Part shown: positions 19,674-27,982 of the stretch, in pieces
How positions within the stretch are numbered: position 1 is the stretch's first letter
How the letters are laid out: every line of letters starts with the position of its first letter
DNA from: Sulfoacidibacillus ferrooxidans
GTDB taxonomy: Bacteria > Bacillota > Bacilli > Alicyclobacillales > SLC66
Direction of reading: 5' to 3'
Length of the DNA stretch: 64,000 nucleotides
Assembly (NCBI RefSeq): GCF_022606465.1
Contig: NZ_JALBUF010000002.1
Coordinates: 248,001-312,000 of the forward strand
The notes under the pieces: generated by a model
What the model was told of the DNA's origin: nothing
What the model saw: only the letters and a program-made list of their open reading frames with translations
Databases searched by the model: none
Position numbers and translations under genes: made by a program

Positions 19674-20000
19674 ATGATGTGGCGTGGTAAAAATGTAAAT
19701 GCAGGACCAGATGATGTACTCTACAATATCGGTTTCCAAGATTATGGGCATGCGGTGGGATTTGTTCAATATATGTTGCGTAGACTAGGATTTTACCAAG
19801 GACCTGTAACAGAACATTTTAATCAATGGACAGAAGAAGCGCTAAAACATTTTCAGATGAGTCAACATCAGACCATAACGGGGCGCATGGATCACCACAT
19901 GTGGACGATCCTGATTGGGGTTGCAGTTCATCAGCAAATCTTGCAAAATGAAGTAGGCCCTCAGTTTGTCAATCATTTTACAGTGGCCCAAATGGGATAA
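19674..20000 (+). CDS. Small protein with a peptidoglycan-binding-like domain
   Basis: 108 residues from the ATG at 19674 (GAAGGGGA eight bases upstream). Residues about 30-85 (VQYMLRRLGFY...EALKHFQ...TGRMDHHMWTIL) fit the three-helix PG_binding_1 pattern of repeated helices with a GxxT/GxMD turn. No signal peptide or catalytic domain is visible, which is unusual for a wall-binding module. It may act in the mother cell/spore compartment or be exported otherwise. The gene downstream is an unknown protein 18 bases away, probably in the same transcript. Confidence 0.55.
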   Translation: MMWRGKNVNAGPDDVLYNIGFQDYGHAVGFVQYMLRRLGFYQGPVTEHFNQWTEEALKHFQMSQHQTITGRMDHHMWTILIGVAVHQQILQNEVGPQFVNHFTVAQMG

Positions 20001-20018
20001 GAGGATGGAATATAAGAG

Positions 20019-20429
20019 ATGCATGTAAAAGCAGAGATGTTACCTACGCTTTCAGATGAACACGTTGTCATAAACGCATATGATGCAAAAGGATGGATCA
20101 GGGATTATCTGGTTAAAGAAGACAGGCAGCCGTTGTCCTTACGGTTTGCAGCTGCTCCGTATGATAATGAAGCTCATCTTGTCATTGGGATTCGCAATCA
20201 AGGGCGAGGAATTGATCTATTAGTACCTGCACAGCAATGTGATGCGTTGGTGCTTGCACCGGTTGGATTGCTCGTTATAGGAGATAAAGAAGATCCTACT
20301 CTCCGTGTGAGCATTGACTTTGACGAAGATGCATTTAGTGTATTTGTCGATCATGTAGAAGAGATGGACAATGAACTACCACATCATGAGGTCTGGGGTG
20401 CACTGGCTAGTGTGTTTGTGGATGACTAA
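20019..20429 (+). CDS. Uncharacterised acidic protein (136 aa)
   Basis: I do not recognise this protein. It is acidic, has no signal peptide or membrane segment, and looks like an alternating alpha/beta domain (for example LSLRFAAAPYDNEAHLVIGIRNQGRGIDLLV, then a DPTLRVSIDFDEDAFSVFVDHVE stretch). The coding frame starts at an ATG 18 bases after the preceding gene, with GAGGA somewhat far upstream, and the length and composition are consistent with a real gene. It probably shares a transcript with the peptidoglycan-binding-like protein and is convergent with the YfhH-like gene. Confidence 0.6.
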   Translation: MHVKAEMLPTLSDEHVVINAYDAKGWIRDYLVKEDRQPLSLRFAAAPYDNEAHLVIGIRNQGRGIDLLVPAQQCDALVLAPVGLLVIGDKEDPTLRVSIDFDEDAFSVFVDHVEEMDNELPHHEVWGALASVFVDD

Positions 20430-20453
20430 CGGCAAATTTGCATCGCTTTTCAA

Positions 20454-20786
20454 TCAGGAAGAATCGCGCGTAAAATCGAGAGGTACGAGCCTGCCGATTG
20501 GAAATGCGCGTTTTTCTTTTGCACCAAGAATGGTACCGTAGGCCATAATCCCATCTAGATATTCAACGATAAAGAGATCCGTTGTTGTAGCGAGTCCATA
20601 AGTCGTTCCAGACTCAATCGTTGTACGATCTATTAGGTAAGACTTGGCTAAAAAATAACGCTGTTCATATACTTGATATTCATTAGTGACTCCATCCTTG
20701 AGCGCTGCGGTTGCTTTTCTTTGACATGAAGACATTTCTTCTAGTAATTGGTCCTTTGACATGTCACTAAGAAGTTGACTCGGCAT
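20454..20786 (-). CDS. yfhH: YfhH-family protein (DUF1811)
   Basis: About 110 residues from the ATG at 20786, six bases after GAGGTG. The pattern of an N-terminal helical part (LLEEMSSCQRKATAALKDG, then FLAKSYL) followed by a small beta domain (GTTYGLATTTDLFIVEYLDGIMAYG) matches Bacillus YfhH. Function is unknown in the family; structural work groups the C-terminal part with SH3-like folds. It is monocistronic, convergent with the upstream unknown gene and divergent from mazG. Confidence 0.75.
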   Translation of the reverse strand: MPSQLLSDMSKDQLLEEMSSCQRKATAALKDGVTNEYQVYEQRYFLAKSYLIDRTTIESGTTYGLATTTDLFIVEYLDGIMAYGTILGAKEKRAFPIGRLVPLDFTRDSS

Positions 20787-20860
20787 GATATTCACCTCAT
20801 GAAAGATTTCTCACTCTATGTTACCATAAGAGGAAGACAAGCACAGGGGGCGTTTGATCC

Positions 20861-21190
20861 GTGTTGCCAGATCGACCAACTTTGCAAGACTGCCAGGTAT
20901 TCCACCAATGGTTAGATAAAGAAAAAGGATTTTCCCAAGATCTTCCTCTTAATGTGATGTTACTCGTAGAAGAAGTGGGAGAAGTTGCCAAAGAAGTTCG
21001 TAGGTTGCAAAGGGCAGTTACAGAATTTGATTCGAGCGAAAAAGAAGAAGAGGTGCGCGATCATTTGCGCGATGAGTTAGCTGATTGTTTGGCTTATATT
21101 GTGAAATTATCTAATTATGTTGGGATTGATTTGGAGACCTCATATGTACGTAAGATGCGCTATAACGTAGAGCGAGAATGGAAGGAATAA
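20861..21190 (+). CDS. MazG-like nucleotide pyrophosphohydrolase
   Basis: All-alpha NTP pyrophosphatase fold of 109 residues. The Mg2+-binding acidic motif is present as EEVGEVAKE (about residues 37-45) and DELADCLAYIV (about 69-79). Family members remove non-canonical or excess (d)NTPs. The start is GTG with CAGGGGG ten bases upstream. galU follows after 25 bases, so the two are likely cotranscribed. It is the short single-domain type rather than the fused YabN/MazG form. Confidence 0.85.
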   Translation: MLPDRPTLQDCQVFHQWLDKEKGFSQDLPLNVMLLVEEVGEVAKEVRRLQRAVTEFDSSEKEEEVRDHLRDELADCLAYIVKLSNYVGIDLETSYVRKMRYNVEREWKE

Positions 21191-21215
21191 AAAGGAATAG
21201 AGAGGAATGAAGAAC

Positions 21216-22115
21216 ATGAAACAAGTTCGAAAGGCAGTCATTCCGGCGGCTGGCTTAGGTACGAGGTTTTTACCTGCTACGAAAGCGCAACCGAAGGAAA
21301 TGTTGCCTTTGGTTGATAAACCAGCCATTCAGTATATTGTAGAAGAGGCAGTCGCTGCAGGAATAGAAGATTTTTTAATTGTCACAGGACGATCGAAAAG
21401 GGCAATAGAAGATCATTTTGATCGTTCATTAGAATTAGAAATGCATTTAGCTGAACACGAGAAACGTTCAACACTAGAAGTGGTGCAGCACATATCACAG
21501 CTAGCCAATATTCACTATATTCGTCAACCAGAGTTAAAAGGACTAGGTCACGCAGTATATATGGCAAAATCATTTGTGGGTTCGGAGCCATTTGCGGTGT
21601 TGCTAGGCGATGATATTATTTATTCTCCAAAACCTGCATTATCTCAGTTATTGGATATCTATGAGCGTTGTGGTAAGAGTGTAGTGGGTGTCAAACCGGT
21701 GCCAAGGGAAAGTGTCTCAAGTTATGGCATTATTGCAGGTCTTAGTTCGGATGGGGTGGAGTACAATGTAACAGACCTCATTGAGAAACCTTTTGAACAT
21801 GAAGCACCGTCCAATCTAGCGATTGTCGGTCGCTATGTGATTACTCCAGAAATTTTCTCTATCATTGAAAATACTCCGCCAGGCAAGCAAGGTGAAGTGC
21901 AATTGACCGATGCTCTGCGCAGTTTGATGTGTAAAGATGGACTATATGCATGTAAAATAGATGGACTGCGCTTTGATATTGGCGATAAGTTGGGGTACAT
22001 AAAGGCTACTATCGGTCTTGCATTGACTCGTTCTGATATGAAAGTGGACGTTCTACATTACCTGCATGAAATTTTAGAATCAGAAGAGCGAGAGCACGGA
22101 CCTTTTACCATGTGA
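21216..22115 (+). CDS. galU: UTP-glucose-1-phosphate uridylyltransferase
   Basis: Makes UDP-glucose from UTP and glucose-1-phosphate for wall teichoic acid glucosylation, glycolipids and exopolysaccharide. 299 residues from the ATG at 21216, nine bases after GAGAGGA; an ATG three codons earlier is too close to the site. The nucleotide-binding GLGTRFLPATKAQPKEMLPLVDKPAIQY block, LLGDD, and the C-terminal FDIGDKLGYIKA are diagnostic of GalU/GtaB. Confidence 0.95.
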   Translation: MKQVRKAVIPAAGLGTRFLPATKAQPKEMLPLVDKPAIQYIVEEAVAAGIEDFLIVTGRSKRAIEDHFDRSLELEMHLAEHEKRSTLEVVQHISQLANIHYIRQPELKGLGHAVYMAKSFVGSEPFAVLLGDDIIYSPKPALSQLLDIYERCGKSVVGVKPVPRESVSSYGIIAGLSSDGVEYNVTDLIEKPFEHEAPSNLAIVGRYVITPEIFSIIENTPPGKQGEVQLTDALRSLMCKDGLYACKIDGLRFDIGDKLGYIKATIGLALTRSDMKVDVLHYLHEILESEEREHGPFTM

Positions 22116-22143
22116 TGGTCGGTCTGATTAGGGAGCGAAACAC

Positions 22144-23847
22144 ATGGAGAACAAATCCCAATTTTTACGGGTGTTGCGCAATTTAGATGGTAAACCATAT
22201 GGGGGATATCGAGACTTAAAAGGTGTATTTGATATTGGACCGTATATTTTATTCATTGATCGCGTTCAGTCTGACCCGTTTGCTCCCCCTACACGCGTGC
22301 GTGCACATGTGGATGCAGATATATTGCGATTAGAGGAACGTTTTTTTAGTGATATGGATCATCGAGTGGCTTTAGAAGACTTTTTAACTCGGAGGCTAAC
22401 TGCTGCGCTTAAAGAACTTGGATTAAAGCGCAGGGGAAGTGGACGAAGTGGGATGATCATCATTGCTTCGCCTCTTCAAGTGATTTTGCCTAGAAGTAGT
22501 GTATCTGTAACAGCTACGGGGATTGAGGTACGGTTATCCGTAGGATTACCAGCAAATGGTCGGCGAATACGAGCAAAAGATGCTGAGGCTATGTTTTTAG
22601 ACGATCTGCCATTTATCTTATATCGTGCGTTTTCTAGGGCTGAATTTCCATTTGACGAGTTACAAGAGCACATTTCTTTATATCTGGATCAGTGTTTTAT
22701 TAGGCGCTCTCTAGAACAGCAAGGACTTGTATCTTTTATAGGCAATGGTGCTGTGTTAGCCCGCTTAAATGGCATGAGCGAATTTCCGATGGATGCAAAA
22801 GTTGCACAATCGTTTGAAGCACCAGCGTCTACGCTCGTTACTTGGACACTTCCAAGTGGACGAGAAATAACTGGCATGGGTATTAGAAAAGGAATCACGT
22901 TAATTGTCGGTGGTGGGTTTCATGGTAAAAGCACGTTACTCCAAGCGATCATGCGAGGCGTATATCATCATATCGCAGGGGACGGACGGGAATGGTGTAT
23001 TACAGATGAGACGGCAGTGAAAGTGCGTGCAGAAGATGGGCGTCGAGTGAGCCGTGTGGATATCTCTGGGTTCATTTCAAACCTTCCACGAGGGCGGTCG
23101 ACTACCGCATTTAGTACGCAAGATGCTAGTGGCTCGACTTCACAGGCAGCGGCAATCGTAGAGGCAATGGAAATGGGTTCACGAGTATTATTGATGGATG
23201 AAGATACGAGTGCGACAAACTTTATGATTCGCGATGCACGCATGCAGGCACTTGTCGCAAAAGGAAGAGAACCCATTACACCGTTTGTGGATCGTGTGCG
23301 GGAACTTTACCGCGATTTTGGTGTCTCAAGTATATTAGTCATCGGTGGATCAGGTGATTATCTTGATGTCGCAGACATGGTTTTACTCATGGATGAATAT
23401 AAACCGATTGATGTGACAATGGAAGCGAAACGCGTGACATCGGAGTACCCTGCGCAAAGAATAGTGGAGACTAAAGCACCTCTAGCACAAGTACGTGTTC
23501 GCACGCCTAAAGTACACTCTATGGGCGGACGTATTGAGCGAATGGATGTAAAGTCGCGGTTTACGGTTCAGTACGGTGATGAGTTTGTTGATTTAAGTGC
23601 TTTGGAACAACTCATTGAAGAGTCACAGACACGTGCAGCTGTAGCGATGATTCACTATGCATTGTCGTACTTTGTGGATGGAGAGACTCCACTTCATCAG
23701 GTGGTAACACTCGTTATCGAAGAGGTATATAAAAACGGCTTTTCATGTATTAGTTCTCAGGAAGGTTGTTCAGGTTTCTATACGTTGCCAAGGACATTTG
23801 AAATCGCCATGATATGGAATAGAATTCGAGGCTTAATACTCACATAA
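22144..23847 (+). CDS. ABC-class ATPase domain protein (COG3044 type)
   Basis: 567-residue soluble protein of the predicted ABC-class ATPase family. The Walker A motif is GGGFHGKSTL (about residues 259-268), a signature-like RSTTAFSTQDASGSTSQAA follows, and Walker B is RVLLMDEDTSATNFM. The N-terminal domain (1-240) and a helical C-terminal part flank the ATPase core. No membrane segments occur, so this is not a transporter. The biological role of the family is not established; RNA- or DNA-related functions have been suggested for relatives. It follows galU by 28 bases. Confidence 0.85.
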   Translation: MENKSQFLRVLRNLDGKPYGGYRDLKGVFDIGPYILFIDRVQSDPFAPPTRVRAHVDADILRLEERFFSDMDHRVALEDFLTRRLTAALKELGLKRRGSGRSGMIIIASPLQVILPRSSVSVTATGIEVRLSVGLPANGRRIRAKDAEAMFLDDLPFILYRAFSRAEFPFDELQEHISLYLDQCFIRRSLEQQGLVSFIGNGAVLARLNGMSEFPMDAKVAQSFEAPASTLVTWTLPSGREITGMGIRKGITLIVGGGFHGKSTLLQAIMRGVYHHIAGDGREWCITDETAVKVRAEDGRRVSRVDISGFISNLPRGRSTTAFSTQDASGSTSQAAAIVEAMEMGSRVLLMDEDTSATNFMIRDARMQALVAKGREPITPFVDRVRELYRDFGVSSILVIGGSGDYLDVADMVLLMDEYKPIDVTMEAKRVTSEYPAQRIVETKAPLAQVRVRTPKVHSMGGRIERMDVKSRFTVQYGDEFVDLSALEQLIEESQTRAAVAMIHYALSYFVDGETPLHQVVTLVIEEVYKNGFSCISSQEGCSGFYTLPRTFEIAMIWNRIRGLILT

Positions 23848-23924
23848 AGATTTTTGTGCGCGATGAACGTGTGCCCTCTCTTTTGCATAAGGTATCTTGT
23901 GGTGAGTGAGGGGGAAAAGAATTC

Positions 23925-24179
23925 ATGGCCGCATTTGTCAGTGTTGGTGCGTTCCAGATTTCATCCATGACGAACGATGTTGGTTTTTTTTATGGTCAAA
24001 ATGTGCAAAATGCATGGGATTCTCATTCACCTTTGCAGATAGGTGCCGGGTATGTAATGGGTAACTATGATTTCAATGGAACAACAGCCATTTTATCATA
24101 CACGCCATCTGTCATCTTGCAGCCTATTGCAGATACAGATGTGAAGGATAACTTCTCACCCAGTTGGCAGGGACCCTAA
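23925..24179 (+). CDS. GerPA/GerPF-like small protein, copy 1
   Basis: 84 residues with GAGGGGG before the ATG. The pattern VGAFQISSM...GFFYGQN...SHSPLQIGAGYVMGN...IADTDVKDN resembles the GerPA/GerPF family of small spore proteins (short beta-rich domain, central GAG-x-G motif, C-terminal D.DV.D). GerP proteins help germinants pass the spore coat. It is clearly paralogous to the next gene, whose ATG directly abuts its stop. The match is judged by pattern only; no full gerP operon is present. Confidence 0.55.
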   Translation: MAAFVSVGAFQISSMTNDVGFFYGQNVQNAWDSHSPLQIGAGYVMGNYDFNGTTAILSYTPSVILQPIADTDVKDNFSPSWQGP

Positions 24180-24431
24180 ATGGCGGCTATTATTCAGGTG
24201 GGCAATATTCAAAATGCGGCGATGACCAATGCGACTGGTCAATTCTTCGGACAAAATATTCAAAACGGTTGGGATTCGCACTCGACAATGATGATGGGTG
24301 CTGGCTTTTGCATGGGTGATTGGTCGCGGTTGTATACAACTGGTGTCACGTTGATTTCACGTTCAAATATGTCGTTGCCAGTGTTTGATCAAGATCAGAA
24401 ATGTCTATATTCACCTATTGCACAACTTTAA
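24180..24431 (+). CDS. GerPA/GerPF-like small protein, copy 2
   Basis: 83 residues, start codon immediately after the stop of copy 1 (TAAATG), so translation is probably coupled. It shares with copy 1 the MAA start, VG..Q....TN, G.FFGQN.QN.WDSHS, GAG..MG and an acidic C-terminus, with Met-rich centre MMMGAGF. The two probably arose by duplication and may form a hetero-oligomer. A strong terminator follows, so they form a two-gene unit. Confidence 0.55.
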   Translation: MAAIIQVGNIQNAAMTNATGQFFGQNIQNGWDSHSTMMMGAGFCMGDWSRLYTTGVTLISRSNMSLPVFDQDQKCLYSPIAQL

Positions 24432-24461
24432 AAATGAATAGCTTTGGTCTGCTTCGATTAC

Positions 24462-24492
24462 AATCTCTGCATGTAGATGCGGAGATTTTTTA
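24462..24492 (+). terminator. Terminator after GerP-like pair
   Basis: 11-bp stem (24462-24472 with 24477-24487, one G-T pair), 4-base loop, followed by a run of T. Classic intrinsic terminator. Confidence 0.85.
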
Positions 24493-24629
24493 TTGTTTTC
24501 AAGATGATATGGAATCATGCTATTGAAAAGAGGAATTGACTCTCCACTCTCTAACAGAATAGGTGAGCAGATCACACGGAAATGATTGTGCTTACTGAAA
24601 CTAAAGATTCATAGGGGAGAGAACAAAGC

Positions 24630-25724
24630 ATGAGAAGTAAGGGATTTTTAAAGTATTTAGGTAGCATTTTTGGACATGACGTATGGGTTAGGAAAAAAGG
24701 TAAACGCTTGACTTTGATGTTTTTAAGTGCAAGCACGATGTGCTTGCTATCAAGTTGTGCTACGCTTAATGCAACATCCAATCAACAGTTTCCAAATTCA
24801 GTAACCAGTAAAGATGATACTTTATTGTGGGGACCAGAGATTAAGCCGGAAGCCTTGCAGATGATCAATCACAGTACAACATTTTGCCATTTGACAATGT
24901 ATGAACTCTCTGACATGGATATTTTAGACGCACTTAATAAAGCGAAGAATCGCGGAGTGAATGTAGAAGTGGTACTCGATGCAACTGAACCGCATTCTCA
25001 ATCCATAGCGCTACCGTTTTTGCGTGCACATCATATTTTGGTACGCACGTTATCGATACCAGGGGGTATTTCTCACATTAAGTCGCTGGTTGTCATGACA
25101 AAAGGAGGGATGGAGGCTCTACTTGGTGGCATGAATTTTGGAGCATACAGTTGGGCTAATCACGATGCTTCAGTCTATTTTGCGCACCCCACCGCAGAGT
25201 TCGAGGGTCTTTTCCAACAAGATTATGCGCGGGCTGGAGGCAATCCAGAGGTTCCATTGGCGTACCCATTGCCACTTCTCTACGATACGGAGATTGAACC
25301 GGCGATGCTTACAGCCATCGCGAGTGCAACGCAATCGATTGATATAGAGGCATTTGCTTTTACAAGTCGAGATATGCGATCAGCACTTGCAGCAGCAGTT
25401 GCACGTGGTGTTAAAGTCAATGTAGTACTCGATCCTAAAGAACCTTATAATCACAAGACTGCAAGTGAGCTTTTAGCATCAGGCGTAGCCGTTTGTTATT
25501 ATCAACCTTATGATAGTGAGTATCTTCATGCTAAAATCCTCTCCATTGATGCTGGACGAATTGTGTTTATCGGAAGTGCTAATTTTTCTTATCATGGATT
25601 TTCTATTAATCATGAGGGTGATGTTGAACTCACAGACGCGTATGCATTTGGCAAAAGCATCGATGATGATGTTGCGGATCAGTTTTCGCGTGGACAAGCA
25701 GTTTCGGGTGGGAATACGTATTGA
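24630..25724 (+). CDS. Phospholipase D-family lipoprotein
   Basis: 364 residues. After a basic N-terminus and hydrophobic segment comes a lipobox LSSC with Cys43, indicating a surface lipoprotein. Two PLD-type repeats follow. The C-terminal repeat has the complete HxKxxxxD...GSxN motif (HAKILSID, IGSANFS). The N-terminal one reads HIKSLVVM...GGMN, with Met at the Asp position and Gly at the Ser position, so it may be partly degenerate. Family members include cardiolipin synthases, nucleases and phospholipases. The start ATG follows GGGGAGAG. Confidence 0.85.
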   Translation: MRSKGFLKYLGSIFGHDVWVRKKGKRLTLMFLSASTMCLLSSCATLNATSNQQFPNSVTSKDDTLLWGPEIKPEALQMINHSTTFCHLTMYELSDMDILDALNKAKNRGVNVEVVLDATEPHSQSIALPFLRAHHILVRTLSIPGGISHIKSLVVMTKGGMEALLGGMNFGAYSWANHDASVYFAHPTAEFEGLFQQDYARAGGNPEVPLAYPLPLLYDTEIEPAMLTAIASATQSIDIEAFAFTSRDMRSALAAAVARGVKVNVVLDPKEPYNHKTASELLASGVAVCYYQPYDSEYLHAKILSIDAGRIVFIGSANFSYHGFSINHEGDVELTDAYAFGKSIDDDVADQFSRGQAVSGGNTY

Positions 25725-25788
25725 TGTGTGACATGTCATGGTAATAGTTGGTGTAGGCTAAAGTGGTGAGAAGGATGTGTAGAATGTG

Positions 25789-26340
25789 ATGCGTACTTTT
25801 ATGAGACACATTGAAAGGAGAGATCGACAATGGTATTTGTCGATACAATCGTTGCATGGACGATACCGTACTGTTGATCGAATGGCTTCTTTTATAGGGA
25901 GATACGGTCCCGTCGTATATTTTATTGAGATGGGACTAATCCTTATTGCTTCTTTGTTCGGGAGATCTGCATATGACGCACCTTATGCTTTATATGCCGT
26001 GCTTGTTGCTATTGCAGCGGCACTGACTACTAAGTTTGTAATTGATCCGATCGCAAAGCATGTAGGGAGAGTGAGGCCATTTGTTACAGAACGTCTGATT
26101 CCACTTGTCCATAAAGATCCTAATGACCCTTCGTTTCCATCCAATCATGCAGGGGGCGCATTTGCGCTATGTACGATTTTGTCGCTCGCATTTCCCCAGA
26201 TCATATGGTTTACACTCGGGCTTGCTGTGCTCATTGCATTATCTAGAGTGTATATTGGACTGCACTATATGACGGATGTAGTTGCAGGTGCTTGTATTGG
26301 AATGTGCATTTCTTTTGTGTACTGGAAAGTATGGTTTTAA
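25789..26340 (+). CDS. PAP2-family membrane phosphatase
   Basis: About 183 residues, with about five membrane segments. The phosphatase signature is complete: KHVGRVRPF (motif 1), PSNHAGGAFA (motif 2) and SRVYIGLHYMTDV (motif 3, with catalytic His). Likely substrates are undecaprenyl diphosphate (BcrC type) or phosphatidic acid/phosphatidylglycerophosphate. It follows the PLD-like lipoprotein by 64 bases, which makes a joint lipid-phosphate role conceivable. An overlapping GTG one codon earlier is an alternative start. Confidence 0.9.
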   Translation: MRTFMRHIERRDRQWYLSIQSLHGRYRTVDRMASFIGRYGPVVYFIEMGLILIASLFGRSAYDAPYALYAVLVAIAAALTTKFVIDPIAKHVGRVRPFVTERLIPLVHKDPNDPSFPSNHAGGAFALCTILSLAFPQIIWFTLGLAVLIALSRVYIGLHYMTDVVAGACIGMCISFVYWKVWF

Positions 26341-26594
26341 CCAAGAAGCTCATGCCTCTACGCGAAGCAAAGGCGGGAGCAGTTCACAAAGCTAGTCATG
26401 TTATGGATCAATACGCAAAAAACTTAAGAACACAAATCAAACCATATGCTAATTTATGGTATATAGTGGTGCGAGAGGGGAACCCTAGTTTTTAGCGTAT
26501 CGCGTCAATCTTTATGTTTTAGGGATCAGTCAATGAAGTGTCCTGCATGTAGTGCATCTGATCTTTGCCGCAGTGAACGGAAAGGAGATCGATT

Positions 26595-26954
26595 ATGTTT
26601 GGGAATTTCTATAAACTAGTGATAGTCGGGAGTTTGTGTGTGCTTAGCAGTGTGGCAATGATGGGGCATCTTGCTTATGCGGCGACCTATCATATCATCA
26701 TTACAGATCGTCATTTTACACCTGAAAAAATTGTGGGGCAGATAGATCAACCCGTGACAATCACTGTAAGTAATCAAGGGACTAAAATACATAATTTTAT
26801 TCTTCCGGCATTCTATATCTATTCTCCTAACCTTTCTGTGCATCATACAACAACTGTGCAATTTACACCAGACAAAAAAGGAGTTTTTGACTTTTTTTCA
26901 GATGCTGGAGGAAAGAAGGAACAAGGATTAGTCGGGAAAATAGATGTGCATTAG
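26595..26954 (+). CDS. Exported cupredoxin-like protein without usual copper ligands
   Basis: 119 residues with a signal peptide ending near AYA-ATY (about residue 30). The rest fits a cupredoxin beta-barrel of the EfeO/cupredoxin_1 type: FTPEKI, then a QPVTITVSNQG strand, IHNFILP and GVFDFF...QGLVGKIDV. His66 (HNF) occupies the first copper-ligand place. The usual Cys and second His are absent: FDFFSDAGGKKEQG has Ser102 and Lys where Y-C...H is expected. A type 1 copper site is therefore unlikely. The start follows AAAGGAG. Confidence 0.7.
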   Translation: MFGNFYKLVIVGSLCVLSSVAMMGHLAYAATYHIIITDRHFTPEKIVGQIDQPVTITVSNQGTKIHNFILPAFYIYSPNLSVHHTTTVQFTPDKKGVFDFFSDAGGKKEQGLVGKIDVH

Positions 26955-27053
26955 AAGGATCAAAAGAATGTTATGTTTGTAAAAGTTATCTCAAAGATAG
27001 ATGGAGCTATGAGTTATTGTATGAGGGATGAAGAATTGAAAGTCATCATAGAA

Positions 27054-27080
27054 ACCTCAGTTGGTATATCCAACTGAGGT
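27054..27080. terminator. Intergenic hairpin (possible bidirectional terminator)
   Basis: Perfect 11-bp inverted repeat (27054-27064 with 27070-27080), loop TATAT. No clear T-run follows on the plus strand. It lies between convergent genes (cupredoxin-like and the small basic protein), the usual place for a shared terminator. Confidence 0.45.
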
Positions 27081-27180
27081 AGGGAGTAAGCTGCAGCATT
27101 GTTAGTAAGCATATCGTGGTGAGGGTCAAAGTGTGAGATTGGCGATAAACAAAACTGGATAGAACTCAATCAAACAATGG

Positions 27181-27393
27181 TTATTTTTTAGAGGTGTGAT
27201 CAATTGATTTTTCGCGTTCCGCCTTCATGTTCTTTTGGAGTGTTTTCATCTTCTCCAATAATTCTTGTTTTTTATTTTGTGCCATGTCGCGATCGGGGTT
27301 GTTAATCACTCCATCAGACTTGGTGTGCTTCCCTCTGTCTGGTACGTTGCCAAGCAAATTTGCTGGGCGCTTGCGATTTTCAGCTTTTGGCAT
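27181..27393 (-). CDS. Small basic hydrophilic protein (70 aa)
   Basis: Not recognised with certainty. 70 residues from an ATG at 27393 that lies eight bases after GGAGGG; the frame extends further upstream without a ribosome site. It is rich in Lys, Asn, Asp and Glu and lacks hydrophobic segments. The first half is Pro/Gly/Arg-rich (KRPANLLGNVPDRGKH) and the second half is a predicted charged helix (KKQELLEKMKTLQKNMKAE). Composition resembles minor spore proteins or nucleic-acid-binding peptides, but this is inference. Confidence 0.6.
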   Translation of the reverse strand: MPKAENRKRPANLLGNVPDRGKHTKSDGVINNPDRDMAQNKKQELLEKMKTLQKNMKAEREKSIDHTSKK

Positions 27394-27468
27394 GATGGAT
27401 CCCTCCAGACCTATGATAAGAGTGTACACTAAATATAGATAGGATGTAGCAAGTTCTTGGTGAATGGA

Positions 27469-27810
27469 TCAAGCGAGTGTTAGTTCTAGATCTCTGCCAC
27501 CTAGGATGTGAAAATGCAAATGAAATACAGTTTGTCCCGCAGCTTTTCCTTTGTTTGAAACTAATCTAAACCCTTCTTGCGCAACGCCTGTCAATGTTGC
27601 TACCTCTTTTATTGCTTTATGTAATTCGACAAGTAGCTCTGGACGATCTTCAGGTAATTCGAGAATAGATTCTACATGAAGTTTAGGGACGATGAGTACA
27701 TGGATTGGTGCGGCTTTTTGAATATCTTCAAAAGCAAGTACATGTTCGGATTCGTATATTTTTTTTGATGGAAGTTCGCCATTGATAATGCGACAAAAAA
27801 TACAGTCCAT
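27469..27810 (-). CDS. HIT-family protein (HinT-like hydrolase)
   Basis: Purine nucleoside phosphoramidase/nucleotide hydrolase fold of about 113 residues. It begins MDCIFCRI, with a possible zinc-binding Cys pair, and ends with the histidine triad in FHLHFHILGG. AAPIHVLIVPKLH is the other family block. The ATG at 27810 is preferred over a TTG seven codons upstream because GAAAGGATG precedes it at workable distance. It is monocistronic and divergent from the DinB gene. Confidence 0.93.
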   Translation of the reverse strand: MDCIFCRIINGELPSKKIYESEHVLAFEDIQKAAPIHVLIVPKLHVESILELPEDRPELLVELHKAIKEVATLTGVAQEGFRLVSNKGKAAGQTVFHLHFHILGGRDLELTLA

Positions 27811-27982
27811 AGGCGTTTGGCATCCTTTCAAGATAGAAATGAGTTTTTTTCTATTATATCAGATAATGGGTGTGTAACCAATGGGTGTACATGACTTAGG
27901 GATGTTCGGTTGTTGTAATTGCATTGACTTTATAATCATAATTAACTAGGATTAATATAGTGATAATAGGGGGATAAACAAT

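Noticed and set aside
26331-26495. Plus-strand open frame of about 54 codons overlapping the end of the PAP2 gene
   Set aside because: The ATG overlaps the PAP2 stop and the nearest GGAAAG is one base before it, too close. No recognised domain; composition is not convincing.
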